Below, piece after piece: positions 28,442 to 40,043 of a stretch of 64,000 bases of DNA (its first letter is position 1; the number at the start of each line of letters is the position of its first letter). A program made the translations under genes and the position numbers. The stretch is from Rhizobium sp. WYJ-E13 (GTDB lineage: Bacteria; Pseudomonadota; Alphaproteobacteria; Rhizobiales; Rhizobiaceae): assembly GCF_018987265.1 (NCBI RefSeq), contig NZ_CP076853.1:372001-436000 (forward strand), in the 5' to 3' direction. The notes beneath the pieces are model-generated. The model was not told where the DNA came from. It was given only the letters and a program-made list of their open reading frames with translations, and ran no database searches.

Positions 28442-29146
28442 TTAATGTAATCCGTCGATCAGCCCGTGCAGTTCGCCGAGATGGCCGATCTTGCGGAAGC
28501 GCGGCGCCTCCTTTGGCTCCTCGACCCGCTCCAGCACCCAGGTCAGCTCATGCGGCACGAAGACGCCGTAGCTCCCGGCGGCGATGGCCGGCACGATATC
28601 GGACTTCAACGAATTGCCGACCATCATCGCACGCTCAGGCCCGTCGCCGACCTTTGAGAAGATGCGCCGATAAGTGACGGCCGTCTTGTCGGAAACGATC
28701 TCGACCGCATCGAAGAAATCGCCGAGCCCGGACTGGGCGAGCTTGCGCTCCTGATCGAAAAGGTCACCCTTGGTGATCAGCACCAGCAGATACTTCCCGG
28801 CAAGCGTCTCGAGCGTGTCGCGCACATGCGGCAGGGTTTCCACCGGATGGGACAGAAGATCGCGTCCGGTGTCGAGGATCCTGGCGATCACCTTCGACGG
28901 CACCTTGCCCTCGGTGATCTCGATCGCCGTCTCGATCATCGACAGCGTGAAGCCTTTGATGCCGAAACCGTAATGGGCGAGGTTGCGTTTCTCCGCTTCC
29001 AGAAGCCGTTCGGAAATCGTCGCTCCATCGGCAAAATCGGCAAGAAGTTTGGTAAAATGCTCTTCCGTCAGCCGGTAATAATGTTCGTTCTGCCAAAGCG
29101 TATCGTCGGCATCGAAACCGATCGTGGTCAATGGTCGGGTGCTCAT
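28442..29146 (-). CDS. HAD-family hydrolase
   Basis: A 234-aa HAD phosphatase. Motif I is FDADDTLW (about residues 9-16, nucleophile Asp in DxD), motif II LVLITKGD with Thr, motif III Lys in VSDKTAVTY region, and motif IV GNSLKSDI. The cap insert lies after motif I. This YjjG/phosphoglycolate-phosphatase-like group hydrolyses small phosphate esters. The substrate is unknown. It is divergent from the aldo/keto reductase over a 239-base gap with no other feature that I can identify. Confidence 0.9.
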   Translation of the reverse strand: MSTRPLTTIGFDADDTLWQNEHYYRLTEEHFTKLLADFADGATISERLLEAEKRNLAHYGFGIKGFTLSMIETAIEITEGKVPSKVIARILDTGRDLLSHPVETLPHVRDTLETLAGKYLLVLITKGDLFDQERKLAQSGLGDFFDAVEIVSDKTAVTYRRIFSKVGDGPERAMMVGNSLKSDIVPAIAAGSYGVFVPHELTWVLERVEEPKEAPRFRKIGHLGELHGLIDGLH

Positions 29147-29385
29147 ATGCTCACCTCTAGAAATACGACGGGCAATCTATTCCCGGCTTGTGTCGAGACA
29201 AGGGCGTTGTGGCAGGTCGGAACAGGCCGTGTTCCGTTGAAAAACGCGGGCCGGCGACCTACATGAAGTTTGCCTTACCTTGCAGCCAGCCCCGGCTGTT
29301 CCTGTCACGCGCAGGCCAATAATCAAAAAATAGAGTTCAGCAGTCCGCAAGCCCCATAGCGGCAGACACAAGGGATTTTCTCGAC

Positions 29386-30435
29386 ATGCGTTACAATCAA
29401 CTCGGAAATACCGGACTTTTCGTATCTGAAATCTGCCTTGGCACCATGACCTTCGGTGAAGCCAAGGAAGGTACTCCTTGGGGTGCCATCGCCGATGTCG
29501 ACCAGAAGGCAGCCGATGAGATCGTCCAGCGCTCGCTGGAGGCTGGCGTCAATTTCATCGATACTGCTGACGTTTATTCCTTCGGCGAATCCGAGCGGCT
29601 GCTCGGTCAGGCGCTGAAGAACCTCAACGTGCCGCGCAAGGATGTCGTCATCGCCACCAAGGTCTATGGCGTCATGGGCGACAAGCCGAACGACCGCGGC
29701 GCCTCGCGCGGCCACATCATGGACTCCGTCGAGGCCAGCCTGAAACGCCTGCAGACGGATCATATCGATCTCTACCAGATCCATGCCACCGATCCGGTGA
29801 CGCCGATCGACGAGACGCTGCGCGCACTCGACGATATCGTCGCCCGCGGCATGGTGCGTTACGTCGGCGTCTCCAACTGGCAGGCCTGGCGCATCGCCAA
29901 GGCGCTCGGCATTTCCGAGCGCAGGGATTATGCCCGTTTCGAGACTGTGCAGGCCTATTATTCGATCGCCGGCCGTGACCTCGAACGCGATATCGTTCCG
30001 CTGCTGCAGGAAGAAAAACTCGGCCTCATGGTCTGGTCGCCGCTCGCCGGCGGTCTTCTCTCGGGCAAATATGGTCCGGGCGCACCGGGCAATGGCGAAG
30101 GCCGCCGTGCCAATTTCGATTTCCCGCCAGTCGATAAGGACCGGGCCTGGGCCTGCGTCGCTGTCATGCGCGAAATTGCCGAAAAGCATGGCGTGAGCGT
30201 CGCCACCGTGGCGCTCGCCTATATCCTCGCCAAGCCCTTCGTCACGACCGTCATCATCGGCGCCAAGCGTGTCGAGCAGCTCGACCAGAACCTAGCCGCC
30301 GTCAAGCTGAAGCTCGATGCCGACGAGATCAAGCGGCTTGATGAAGTCAGTGCGCTGGCTCCGGAATATCCGGGCTGGATGCTCTCCCGCCAGGCAGCCG
30401 GCCGCCGCCCGGCTGATTTCGAACCCAAAGCCTGA
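29386..30435 (+). CDS. aldo/keto reductase
   Basis: A 349-aa AKR of the Tas/YghZ-like type. It has the start MRYNQLGNTGLFVSEICLGTM, the catalytic Asp-Tyr-Lys-His set (IDTADVYSFGESE; ATKVYG; DLYQIHATD) and NADP-binding C-terminal TTVIIGAKRVEQLDQN. It reduces carbonyl compounds with NADPH in the cytoplasm. It stands alone and is followed by a terminator shared with the convergent DUF305 gene. Confidence 0.93.
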   Translation: MRYNQLGNTGLFVSEICLGTMTFGEAKEGTPWGAIADVDQKAADEIVQRSLEAGVNFIDTADVYSFGESERLLGQALKNLNVPRKDVVIATKVYGVMGDKPNDRGASRGHIMDSVEASLKRLQTDHIDLYQIHATDPVTPIDETLRALDDIVARGMVRYVGVSNWQAWRIAKALGISERRDYARFETVQAYYSIAGRDLERDIVPLLQEEKLGLMVWSPLAGGLLSGKYGPGAPGNGEGRRANFDFPPVDKDRAWACVAVMREIAEKHGVSVATVALAYILAKPFVTTVIIGAKRVEQLDQNLAAVKLKLDADEIKRLDEVSALAPEYPGWMLSRQAAGRRPADFEPKA

Positions 30436-30437
30436 TC

Positions 30438-30469
30438 AAAAAAAGGGCCGCTGCTCTGACGGCGGCCCT
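30438..30469 (-). terminator. bidirectional intrinsic terminator
   Basis: The stem AGGGCCGC (30444-30451) / GCGGCCCT (30462-30469) with a ten-base loop is flanked on the left by seven A, giving a U7 tract for minus-strand transcripts of the DUF305 gene. It may also serve the aldo/keto reductase. Confidence 0.8.
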
Positions 30470-30488
30470 CGCATTTCTCGCGATGAGC

Positions 30489-30848
30489 TTACTTGGCGTG
30501 CTTCTTCAGCCAGGCATTCATCTCGGTGATTTCAGCCTCCTGTGCCTTGATGACGCTTTCGGCGAGCTTGCGGATCTCGGGATCTTTTCCGTATTGCAGC
30601 TCGATCTTTGCCATGTCGATCGCGCCCTGATGGTGAGGGATCATGCTGCGGACGAAATCCACATCGGTATCGCCGCTCAATTTGATCATCATGTCCTTGT
30701 GCATCTTGTCATTGGCCTCGGTGAAGGCCTGGCTGGATGGATCATGACCGCCCATGTGCTTGGACATGTCCATGCCAGACATATCCTCGGCAAAGGCCGG
30801 CGCAGCAAAGGCGACGAGTGCGGAAAGGGTGATAGTTTTCAGAGACAT
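30489..30848 (-). CDS. DUF305-family exported protein (His/Met-rich)
   Basis: A 119-aa protein with a signal peptide (to about residue 20, APAFAEDM). The mature part has MSGMDMSKHMGGHD, a Met/His-rich cluster suited to copper or another soft metal, followed by the DUF305 motif FVRSMIPHHQGAIDMAK and a helical end. The ribosome site GAGGAAGG precedes the ATG at 30848. A longer frame upstream overlaps the neighbouring gene and is not used. DUF305 proteins are ferritin-like helix bundles often found with copper genes. Confidence 0.9.
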   Translation of the reverse strand: MSLKTITLSALVAFAAPAFAEDMSGMDMSKHMGGHDPSSQAFTEANDKMHKDMMIKLSGDTDVDFVRSMIPHHQGAIDMAKIELQYGKDPEIRKLAESVIKAQEAEITEMNAWLKKHAK

Positions 30849-30918
30849 GAGTATTCCTTCCTCTGTCTGATAATAGGTTCCGATGGCAGCGAACAGCTGC
30901 CGTTCTGCAAAGTATTGG

Positions 30919-31281
30919 TCAGATAAAACGAGGAGGAGGCGCCTGCGGCGCGGGCCTGTTATCTCTGAGCGCGCGGTCGAGTGCGGGAGAAGGATAGGCG
31001 AAAACCGGTTTGCCGCCGGCGGCAATCAGATCAGTCACCGGCAGCACCATACAGGCGGCACAGAGCGGCATATGCGCAACGCTCGTGGAGCAGGGATCTT
31101 TCGCGGAATCACTTTTGGCTGCCATATCGGGCGTGGCCATGCCGTCCAGATGGTGGTGCGACGTGGTTTCTGGCTGGACCGCCATATTCATCGATGCGCA
31201 GGTCGGACAGCCCGCCCATGCCGACATGGTGCTGTAGACCAGCCAACCGAAGAACATTGTCATGAGGGCCAAAGCGCGCAT
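30919..31281 (-). CDS. small exported Cys/His-rich protein (possible DUF2946 relative)
   Basis: A 120-aa protein starting MRALALMTMFFGWLVYSTM with a signal-like N-terminus, followed by CPTC (about 25-28), a short His run (SHHHLD), CSTS, and CAAC. The C-terminus PAPQAPPPRFI resembles DUF2946 tails. The two CxxC motifs plus His suggest metal binding. It is 70 bases upstream of, and on the same strand as, the DUF305 gene, so a joint metal-handling role is plausible. No strong ribosome site precedes the start, so the start is uncertain. Confidence 0.6.
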   Translation of the reverse strand: MRALALMTMFFGWLVYSTMSAWAGCPTCASMNMAVQPETTSHHHLDGMATPDMAAKSDSAKDPCSTSVAHMPLCAACMVLPVTDLIAAGGKPVFAYPSPALDRALRDNRPAPQAPPPRFI

Positions 31282-31321
31282 GGGAAAAACATAGGCAGGT
31301 ACAGGCAAAAAGCCAAGGACC

Positions 31322-32080
31322 TCACCAAGTGGCAATGACCTTGTGAACGATCTGGTAGTCGGGGCTTTCCTCGCCGAGCGGTGCGACGGGCCAGTCCCAG
31401 CCGGCCTTTGCCTTGGGCGGCGCAATGCCATGCAGCAGATCCACGTCCTCATGCACTTTGCCGGTGCGGTCGATGACGGCATAGGAAATGTCCGTCAGCA
31501 GGCAGGTGCGGCAGGGCAGGTCTGCCAACCCTCGAAGATGTGCTGCGATCAGCCGTTCCACAGTATCCGCGGGCATCCCGGATGAGGCCTCCGCCTCGTA
31601 TCGCCGCTTTACGCCGCGCCCGATCTGCGAGAGCAGATTGGCCGAGACGACGAAATCGAGATAGGGCACGCTGCGCAGGAAGCCGAGCGGTTCCGCTGCC
31701 TCTTTGGCTGCAAGCGCCTCATAGCCGGAAAGATCGCGTTCGATCAGCCGGACGTTCCGCGTGCCCTTGGTTTTCAGCCACAGGCGTACCGATGCCAGAT
31801 GCACGAGATCGACCAAAACCACTGTGTCGAAGCTCTTCGCCAGCTCCTCGACCGGCACATCCCGGAGCAGTCCGGAGCCGAGCACGACGGCAGTCCGCCG
31901 CTGTGAAAGGCCCGCCATTGCAGTGCGAATGGCATTCTTGCAGCTCTCTTCATGCGCGGCCCAGTCCTTGCTGCAGCGACCGGCGCGTGACCAGAGATTG
32001 ACCGAATAGCGGATATAGCGGCGGTGCGGGTTGCCCGTGAGCGCAAGTGTGGTGAGATACTGCAGGGCTTCCGCGATCAT
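31322..32080 (-). CDS. uncharacterised protein with methyltransferase-like Rossmann core
   Basis: A 252-aa protein from the ATG at 32080 (an in-frame TTG at 32119 gives 13 more residues). Residues about 63-105 ([19 protein letters not shown] ... [15 protein letters not shown]) have the shape of a SAM-binding beta-alpha-beta unit with an acidic residue at the end of strand 2. Later [10 protein letters not shown] fits motif IV. There are five Cys. I know no named family. It is divergent from hisS and 40 bases upstream of the Cys/His-rich gene on the same strand. Confidence 0.65.
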   Translation of the reverse strand: MIAEALQYLTTLALTGNPHRRYIRYSVNLWSRAGRCSKDWAAHEESCKNAIRTAMAGLSQRRTAVVLGSGLLRDVPVEELAKSFDTVVLVDLVHLASVRLWLKTKGTRNVRLIERDLSGYEALAAKEAAEPLGFLRSVPYLDFVVSANLLSQIGRGVKRRYEAEASSGMPADTVERLIAAHLRGLADLPCRTCLLTDISYAVIDRTGKVHEDVDLLHGIAPPKAKAGWDWPVAPLGEESPDYQIVHKVIATW

Positions 32081-32215
32081 GGTGATATCCTGATATCTGG
32101 TCCTTTCCGCATCGATCAATCGATTCTGGTCGCCATATCAAGGCCCTTGCCCTTGCCGCTCCCCGCCCAATCCGCTAGGAAACCGCCACTATCACATAGG
32201 TGGAACTCCCCCGAA

Positions 32216-33730
32216 ATGAACGACAAGCAGAAGAAACCACAAAAGCTCAAGGCCCGTCTTCCGCGCGGCTTCGTTGACCGGTCGGCAGCCGATATCCGAG
32301 CCGTCAACGAAATGACTGCGAAGATCCGTGAGGTCTATGAGCATTATGGTTTCGATCCGGTCGAAACGCCGCTATTTGAATATACCGATGCGCTCGGCAA
32401 GTTCCTGCCGGACAGCGACCGCCCCAACGAAGGCGTCTTCTCGCTGCAGGACGATGACGAGCAGTGGATGTCGCTGCGTTACGACCTGACGGCGCCGCTC
32501 GCCCGCCATGTCGCTGAGAATTTCAACGAGATCCAGCTTCCCTACCGCACCTATCGCGCCGGCTACGTCTTCCGCAACGAGAAGCCGGGTCCGGGCCGCT
32601 TCCGTCAGTTCATGCAGTTCGATGCCGATACGGTCGGCGCACCGGGCGTCCAGGCCGATGCCGAAATGTGCATGATGATGGCTGATACGCTGGAAGCGCT
32701 CGGCATCAAGCGCGGCGACTATGTCATTCGCGTCAACAACCGCAAGGTTCTGGACGGCGTGCTCGAAGCAATCGGCCTCGGCGGCGACGACAAGGCCGGC
32801 CAGCGTCTCAACGTGCTGCGGGCCATCGACAAGCTCGACAAGTTCGGCCCTGATGGGGTGCGCCTGCTGCTTGGCGAAGGCCGCAAGGACGAATCCGGTG
32901 ACTTCACCAAGGGCGCGAAACTCAACGACGATCAGATCGAGAAGGTCCTCTTCTTCGTCGGCATCAAGAACTATGCCGAAAGCGCCGTCCGGCTCGCCGA
33001 GCTGGTTGCCGGCACCGAGAAGGGCAGCGAAGGCGTCGAGGAACTGAATTTCATCGGCGCACTCGTCACCAGCGCCGGCTATCAGTCCGACCGCATCAAG
33101 ATCGATCCCTCTGTCGTCCGCGGCCTCGAATATTACACCGGCCCGGTTTACGAGGCCGAACTGCTCTTCGACGTCACCAACGAAAAGGGCGAGAAGGTCG
33201 TTTTCGGTTCCGTTGGCGGTGGCGGTCGTTACGATGGTCTCGTGTCCCGCTTCATGGGCCAGCCCGTTCCGGCAACAGGCTTCTCCATCGGCGTCTCGCG
33301 CCTGATGACGGCGCTGAAGAACCTCGGCAAGCTCGGCCAGCAGGATGTCATCGAGCCGGTGCTCGTCACCGTCATGGATGGCGATGTCGAGGCCATGGGC
33401 CGCTATCAGCGCTTCACGCAGGAGCTTCGCGCCGCCGGCATCCGCGCCGAGATGTTCCAGGGCAACTGGAAGAAGTTCGGCAACCAGCTGAAATATGCCG
33501 ACCGCCGCGGCTGCCCGATCGCCATCATCCAGGGTGGCGACGAGCGTGCGCAGGGCGTCGTCCAGATCAAGGATCTCATCGAGGGCAAGCGCCTCTCCGG
33601 CGAGATCGAGGACAACACGACCTGGCGCGAGGCGCGTGTGGCGCAGGAAACCGTTGCGGAAACCGATCTCGTCGCCAAGGTGAAGGAAATCCTCGCCGCG
33701 CAGGCGGAGGACCGGAAGAGGGCGGGCTGA
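32216..33730 (+). CDS. hisS: histidyl-tRNA synthetase
   Basis: Class II aminoacyl-tRNA synthetase that charges tRNA-His. The 504-aa protein has motif 2 ([20 protein letters not shown]) and motif 3 (GFSIGVSRL) plus the HisRS Arg-Gly-Leu-Glu-Tyr region [13 protein letters not shown]. The C-terminal anticodon-binding domain is about 410-500. The frame stays open upstream to 32024, but the ATG at 32216 starts the family-typical N-terminus. It heads the hisS-hisZ-hisG cluster, one base before hisZ. Confidence 0.97.
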   Translation: MNDKQKKPQKLKARLPRGFVDRSAADIRAVNEMTAKIREVYEHYGFDPVETPLFEYTDALGKFLPDSDRPNEGVFSLQDDDEQWMSLRYDLTAPLARHVAENFNEIQLPYRTYRAGYVFRNEKPGPGRFRQFMQFDADTVGAPGVQADAEMCMMMADTLEALGIKRGDYVIRVNNRKVLDGVLEAIGLGGDDKAGQRLNVLRAIDKLDKFGPDGVRLLLGEGRKDESGDFTKGAKLNDDQIEKVLFFVGIKNYAESAVRLAELVAGTEKGSEGVEELNFIGALVTSAGYQSDRIKIDPSVVRGLEYYTGPVYEAELLFDVTNEKGEKVVFGSVGGGGRYDGLVSRFMGQPVPATGFSIGVSRLMTALKNLGKLGQQDVIEPVLVTVMDGDVEAMGRYQRFTQELRAAGIRAEMFQGNWKKFGNQLKYADRRGCPIAIIQGGDERAQGVVQIKDLIEGKRLSGEIEDNTTWREARVAQETVAETDLVAKVKEILAAQAEDRKRAG

Positions 33731-33731
33731 T

Positions 33732-34853
33732 ATGGCCCTCATCAACCTTCCCGAATTCTCCGGCGAGCTTCTGGACGAATTCGCCGCCCGCAAGGCGGAG
33801 CGGATAGACACGCCGGTCATCCAGCCGGCCGAACCCTTTCTCGATATCGCCGGCGAGGATCTTCGCAGGCGCATCTTCATGACGGAAAGCGAAACCGGCG
33901 CCAGCCTGTGCCTGCGCCCGGAATTCACCATTCCTGTCTGTCTGCGCCATATCGAGAGCGCGACAGGCACGCCGAAGCGTTACTCCTATCTCGGCGAAGT
34001 CTTCCGCCAGCGCCGCGATGGCAGCAATGAATTCTATCAGGCCGGCATTGAAGATCTCGGCGATATTAACCTTGCGAGCGCCGATGCCCGCGCGATTGGC
34101 GATGCGGTTGGCATCCTGTCCCGCCTGCTGCCCGGCCGGCATCTCTCGGTGACAATAGGCGATCAGGCCGTGTTCGAAGCCGTCGTGCAGGCGCTCGGCC
34201 TGCCGCTTGGCTGGCAGAAGCGGCTGGTCCATGCCTTCGGCAACATGATCCAACTGGAGACGCTGCTGGCGCGTCTCGTCAGCCCGCAATTCGTGACCGG
34301 CCTTGATGATGATGTCGCCCGGCTTGTCGGTGAGGATGATGAGGCGGCACTGGTTTCCTATATCGACGAGACGATGCAGGCGACCGGCTATTCCACAAAC
34401 GCCAGCCGCTCGCCGCAGGAGATTGCCCGCCGCCTGAAGGAAAAGCTCGTCCTGTCCGAGACCCGGCTGGATGACGCCGCTTTCCAAGTGCTGGAGCAGT
34501 TCCTGGCGCTCAACGTGCCGCTTGTCAATGCATCAGCGGCACTTTCGCATTTCGCCGACGCGGCCGGACTGAAGCTCGGCAATGCGCTGGCGCGTTTCGA
34601 TGGTCGCGTCGCAGCGATCGCCAATGCCGGCGTCGATCTGTCGCTCATCGAATACCGCGCCGCTTTCGGCCGTCCGCTCGATTATTATACCGGCCTCGTC
34701 TTCGAAGTGATGGTTGAAGGCTCCTCCGCGGTTCTGGCCGGCGGCGGCCGCTTTGACAAGCTGATGACCTTCCTTGGCGCCAAGGACCGCATTCCCGCCG
34801 TCGGCTTCTCCCTCTGGCTCGACCGTATCGAAACCGAAAGGGCCGCCGCATGA
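33732..34853 (+). CDS. hisZ: ATP phosphoribosyltransferase regulatory subunit HisZ
   Basis: A HisRS paralogue (373 aa) that lacks aminoacylation and instead forms a hetero-octamer with short-form HisG. It retains [24 protein letters not shown] and GFSLWLDRI, the remnants of class II motifs. Its presence explains the short HisG. It overlaps hisG by four bases. Confidence 0.94.
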   Translation: MALINLPEFSGELLDEFAARKAERIDTPVIQPAEPFLDIAGEDLRRRIFMTESETGASLCLRPEFTIPVCLRHIESATGTPKRYSYLGEVFRQRRDGSNEFYQAGIEDLGDINLASADARAIGDAVGILSRLLPGRHLSVTIGDQAVFEAVVQALGLPLGWQKRLVHAFGNMIQLETLLARLVSPQFVTGLDDDVARLVGEDDEAALVSYIDETMQATGYSTNASRSPQEIARRLKEKLVLSETRLDDAAFQVLEQFLALNVPLVNASAALSHFADAAGLKLGNALARFDGRVAAIANAGVDLSLIEYRAAFGRPLDYYTGLVFEVMVEGSSAVLAGGGRFDKLMTFLGAKDRIPAVGFSLWLDRIETERAAA

Positions 34854-35545
34854 CGATCACCATTGCGCTTCCCTCCAAGGGCCGCATGAAGGATGACGCC
34901 TCTGCGATCTTCGAGCGTGCCGGCATGAAAATCTACGCAGTCGGCAACGATCGCTCCTATCGCGGCCGTGTCGAAGGTTGGGACGATGTGGAAATCGCCT
35001 TCCTCTCGGCCTCGGAAATTTCCCGCGAGCTCGGCAACGGCTCGATCGATTTCGGCGTCACCGGCGAAGACCTCGTGCGCGAGGGACTGGCTGAAGCCGA
35101 CAAGCGGGTGGAATTCTGCGCCCGCCTCGGCTTCGGCCATGCCGATGTCGTCGTCGCGGTGCCGGAAATCTGGCTGGATGTCGATACGATGGCCGATCTG
35201 GTGGATGTCGCTGCCGATTTCCGCGCCCGTCACGGCCGGCGTCTCGCAATCGCCACGAAATACTGGCGCTTGACCCAGCAGTTCTTCTCCAGCCAGCACG
35301 GCATCCAGCTCTACCGCATCGTCGAGAGCCTGGGCGCCACAGAAGGCGCGCCGGCCTCCGGCTCGGCCGATATCATCGTCGATATCACCTCGACCGGTTC
35401 GACTCTGCGCGCCAATCACCTCAAGGTGCTCTCCGATGGCGTCATCTTGCGCTCGGAAGCCTGCCTGGTGCGTGCCCGCAAGGATACGCATGCCGATACG
35501 CCGACGGTGACGGCGATTGCCGAGGCTGTCCGCGCGGTTCTCTGA
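34850..35545 (+). CDS. hisG: ATP phosphoribosyltransferase catalytic subunit (short form)
   Basis: Catalyses the first step of histidine synthesis, ATP + PRPP to phosphoribosyl-ATP. The 231-aa protein lacks the C-terminal regulatory domain and depends on HisZ. Motifs: [11 protein letters not shown] at the start, and [17 protein letters not shown] (PRPP-binding loop, about 178-194). The start overlaps hisZ. A strong terminator follows 18 bases after the stop. Confidence 0.96.
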   Translation: MTITIALPSKGRMKDDASAIFERAGMKIYAVGNDRSYRGRVEGWDDVEIAFLSASEISRELGNGSIDFGVTGEDLVREGLAEADKRVEFCARLGFGHADVVVAVPEIWLDVDTMADLVDVAADFRARHGRRLAIATKYWRLTQQFFSSQHGIQLYRIVESLGATEGAPASGSADIIVDITSTGSTLRANHLKVLSDGVILRSEACLVRARKDTHADTPTVTAIAEAVRAVL

Positions 35546-35562
35546 ACCAAATTACTCAACAT

Positions 35563-35600
35563 GCAAAACCCGCCGTCAGCAGACGGCGGGTTTTGCATTT
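35563..35600. terminator. strong bidirectional terminator after hisG
   Basis: A 15-bp perfect stem (arms 35563-35577 and 35582-35596, core CCCGCCGTC/GACGGCGGG) with a four-base loop AGCA, followed by ATTT. The stem ends in A-run/T-run, so it can act for both hisG and the convergent DoxX gene. Confidence 0.88.
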
Positions 35601-35616
35601 TTGGGAGGAAATGGAA

Positions 35617-36045
35617 TTAGCGGGCGGCGACGGCCTGCAGGCCGCGGCGTGCGTCGATCGAATAGGCACCGGCACCGACGGTGGCGAGCAGGATGTACGC
35701 GCCGGCCAGTGTGATGTTCTTCATGACCATGATCTGGTTGAGGATATTCACGAGTTCCGCGCCACTTGCGTAGGGCAGATGGAAGACAACGGCTGTAAAT
35801 ACGCAGAAGCCTGCGAGCATCCAGCCGACGATGCGAACCTGGAAGCCCGTGAGAACCGCAAGGCCGGCCAGCAGTTCGAAGAGGCCTGCAGCATAGGCCA
35901 GGAGGGTTGCTGCCGGCAGGCCGGCACCGGCGATCATGCCCGCAGTACCGGCAGCATCGGTTATCTTGCCGAAGCCGGCAAGGATGAACATGAAGGACAG
36001 AAGAATGCGGGCGAGAAGGATGAGGGCGTTATTCGTATTCGACAT
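35617..36045 (-). CDS. DoxX-family membrane protein
   Basis: A 142-aa protein with four TM segments. It begins ALILLARILLSFMFILAGFGKI, the conserved DoxX first helix with Arg and a Gly pair, and has the ATLLAYAAGLFELLAGLAVLTG second helix. DoxX/SURF4-type proteins are linked to thiosulfate:quinone oxidation or to membrane redox stress. It is divergent from the GST gene over 204 bases. Confidence 0.88.
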   Translation of the reverse strand: MSNTNNALILLARILLSFMFILAGFGKITDAAGTAGMIAGAGLPAATLLAYAAGLFELLAGLAVLTGFQVRIVGWMLAGFCVFTAVVFHLPYASGAELVNILNQIMVMKNITLAGAYILLATVGAGAYSIDARRGLQAVAAR

Positions 36046-36249
36046 GGACGTTGCTCCGTTGAATGACTTTTGAGGTCTTGATGCCCCGGCACCGTGTTGG
36101 ACCTCGGATGCCCTCTATCTCGCCTTTTTCTGACGTCAGGGAAAGATAAACGCCAGCGGACAGTTTGTTCACTAATACGAAACGATCGGGTGACTTGCCT
36201 TGCGGTGCAGGCGTCTTCTATGGTCGCCTCCTCACTATGGAGAACCCCG

Positions 36250-36960
36250 ATGGCAGATCTTTCCGCATTCCCGATCACCAGCCGCTGGCCGGCGAAAAAC
36301 CCTGATATTATTCAGCTTTATTCCCTTCAGACGCCGAATGGCGTGAAGATCTCTGTGGCGCTGGAGGAGCTCGGTCTGCCCTATGAGGCCCATTATGTCT
36401 CCTTCGCAACCACCGATCAGAAGACGGCTGAATTCGTTTCGCTGAACCCGAACGGCCGCATTCCGGCGATCATCGATCCCAACGGCCCGGACGGAAAGCC
36501 GATCGGCCTTTTCGAATCTGGAGCCATCCTGCTCTATCTGGCGGAAAAGACCGGCAAGCTGATCCCGGCTGATGCCGCGGGCCGCTATGAAACCATCCAG
36601 TGGGTCTTTTTCCAGATGGCCGGCATCGGCCCGATGTTCGGCCAGTTCGGCCATTTCTACAAATTCGCCGCTGACAAGGTCGCCAACAATTCCTATCCGG
36701 TGGAGCGCTATCGCGACGAATCCAAGCGCCTGCTCGGCGTGCTGGAAAGCCGCCTGCAGGGGCGCCAGTGGATCATGGGCGACGAGTACACCATCGCCGA
36801 CATCACCACATTCCCGTGGCTCCGCGGCGCCGACATCTTCTATGGTGGCCGCGAGGTGCTGGAATATGCGAAATTCCCTGCCGTCATGGATTGGCTGCAG
36901 CGCTGCATCGCCCGACCGGCGAGCGAGAAGGGCCTCAACATTCCGGTGAAGCCCGCCTGA
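36250..36960 (+). CDS. glutathione S-transferase family protein (YghU/YfcG-like)
   Basis: A 236-aa GST with an extended N-terminus. The thioredoxin-like domain starts at IQLYSLQTPNGVKISVALEELGLPYE, where Asn/Thr replace a catalytic Ser or Cys as in the nu-class YfcG/YghU proteins, which act as disulfide-bond oxidoreductases on glutathione. FESGAILLYLAEK is the glutathione-binding helix. The C-terminal helical domain ends before a terminator. The ATG at 36250 gives the family start; the open frame back to 36094 has no ribosome site. Confidence 0.9.
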   Translation: MADLSAFPITSRWPAKNPDIIQLYSLQTPNGVKISVALEELGLPYEAHYVSFATTDQKTAEFVSLNPNGRIPAIIDPNGPDGKPIGLFESGAILLYLAEKTGKLIPADAAGRYETIQWVFFQMAGIGPMFGQFGHFYKFAADKVANNSYPVERYRDESKRLLGVLESRLQGRQWIMGDEYTIADITTFPWLRGADIFYGGREVLEYAKFPAVMDWLQRCIARPASEKGLNIPVKPA

Positions 36961-36980
36961 CGGTCTTCGGATTGAAACAG

Positions 36981-37010
36981 AAAAGGCCGGTCGCGAGACC
37001 GGCCTTTTTT
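36981..37010. terminator. bidirectional terminator after GST gene
   Basis: Stem AGGCCGGTC / GACCGGCCT with loop GCGA, flanked by AAAA and TTTTTT. It serves the GST gene and the convergent PAS-like gene. Confidence 0.88.
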
Positions 37011-37030
37011 CTTGTGTCCATGCAGGCAGA

Positions 37031-37477
37031 TTACTGCCGGCTGGCGATCTGGCTGGTACCTTCCAGCTTGAAGCGCGGGAAGATGAAAACGCCGACCATG
37101 CTGCCGCTGTATTTTTCCTCCAGCCCATTGGATTCGCCCATGCAAAAGAGCGGCTGACGGAAACCGTTCGGCATCATGATGGTCGTCGAGAAACAGAAGG
37201 ATGAGGAAAGCGTCGCCGCCTGCTCGAAGAGCTGCAGGACGTGGTTGCGATCCCTGGTGTTATAGCAGCGCACCAGGCTCAACAGGCCGCATTCCTGCGC
37301 CGAGAGACCGTGCAGCATCGCGCTCCATTCTCCGAGCCTGATCACGCCTGTCGAAAAATCTCCGATCCAGCTTTCGGACACGGAAAACTGCGCCAACATT
37401 TCGTGATTATGATTGTTGTAGTCCAGCGAGCCAGGCATCAAGGGTGCGGCAGCATTGGCTTTGGCGATCTTAAACAA
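37031..37477 (-). CDS. PAS-fold single-domain protein (probable TTG start)
   Basis: A protein of about 148 aa. Residues from about 30 onward (FSVSESWIGDFSTGVIRLGEWSAMLHGL ... NTRDRNHVLQLFEQAATLSSSFCFSTTI ... GFRQPLFCMGES) fit the PAS_3-like pattern of strand, helix, HPDDR-like turn and return strands. There is no HTH, kinase or other output domain. The TTG at 37477 has GGGGAAC six bases upstream and is preferred to the ATG at 37438, which has no ribosome site. Role unknown, perhaps a sensor partner. Confidence 0.6.
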   Translation of the reverse strand: MFKIAKANAAAPLMPGSLDYNNHNHEMLAQFSVSESWIGDFSTGVIRLGEWSAMLHGLSAQECGLLSLVRCYNTRDRNHVLQLFEQAATLSSSFCFSTTIMMPNGFRQPLFCMGESNGLEEKYSGSMVGVFIFPRFKLEGTSQIASRQ

Positions 37478-38073
37478 GGCGTTCCCCAATTCGGGTGCGG
37501 CTGCCCCGCCGCACACTCGGCAAACACAAAGAAACAGGATCACGTAGCGGCAGGCATCATGCCTGTGCTTGATCTCGCGGCAACAGTTGCTCGGCGGCAC
37601 CTCAGATGGTCGCCGCACGAATGCCTTCCGCAAGATTTACTCTCGTATGTTCGCGGAGACCTTCGAAGCCCGAATGTTCACGCATTGGCCTTTGGCGTGC
37701 TCCGGTCTCGTCTGCAGCGAGTATTCTTCCGGACTGAACGTCAATTGCAGCGCGGATTTATAGGAGCTTTTGCGCAAACGGCAACGGCTTTTTCCGGGCG
37801 TTAGGCTGGCGTTATGACAAGGGTTTTCTGCAGATTTGTGGGTTTCTCACTAATTCTGTGGCTCGAACTCAGCTTTTCGGGCCGTGGAAACGGTTCCACT
37901 CGCCGCACAGCATACAATCTTCGTAGGTTATGAGCTTTGCATCCGAATTCTTCGCAATTGAAAAATGTGCCGCGGCGCAAGCTTCGCGAAAGCCTCGATC
38001 AAAAAATCACGCTTTCTGCAGCAGATTAAACGTTCAAGCGACTTATTAAACAAGGTGTTCTTCGAATCGCTTG
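37478..38073. other. 596-base non-coding stretch
   Basis: This lower-GC stretch lies upstream of the PAS-like gene and downstream of the groEL terminator. Short open frames exist (for example 37569-37763) but they have no ribosome site or recognisable motif. Poly-A and poly-T tracts occur near 37990-38080. I see no RNA gene. It probably contains the PAS-gene promoter. Confidence 0.4.
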
Positions 38074-38106
38074 AATAAAAGAAAGGGCGGCTCGAAGACC
38101 GCCCTT
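38074..38106 (-). terminator. intrinsic terminator of groESL
   Basis: Reading leftward, stem AAGGGCGG / CCGCCCTT with an eight-base loop is followed by TTCTTTTATTC. It is separated from the groEL stop by the tandem repeats, so the transcript includes them. Confidence 0.8.
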
Positions 38107-38150
38107 CCTGAACTGAACCGGATGGCCCAGATGGATGACCAGAGCCTTAA

Positions 38151-40010
<1,860 letters not shown>

Positions 40011-40043
40011 TCAACGATATCGGGTAAAAGGCGAACGGCTGGA

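Noticed and set aside
32372..33970. 532-aa minus-strand frame opposite hisS
   Set aside because: Antisense to a complete synthetase gene; composition is that of a GC-rich shadow.
37569..37763. 64-aa plus-strand frame in the gap before groEL
   Set aside because: No ribosome site, no recognisable motif; likely chance.
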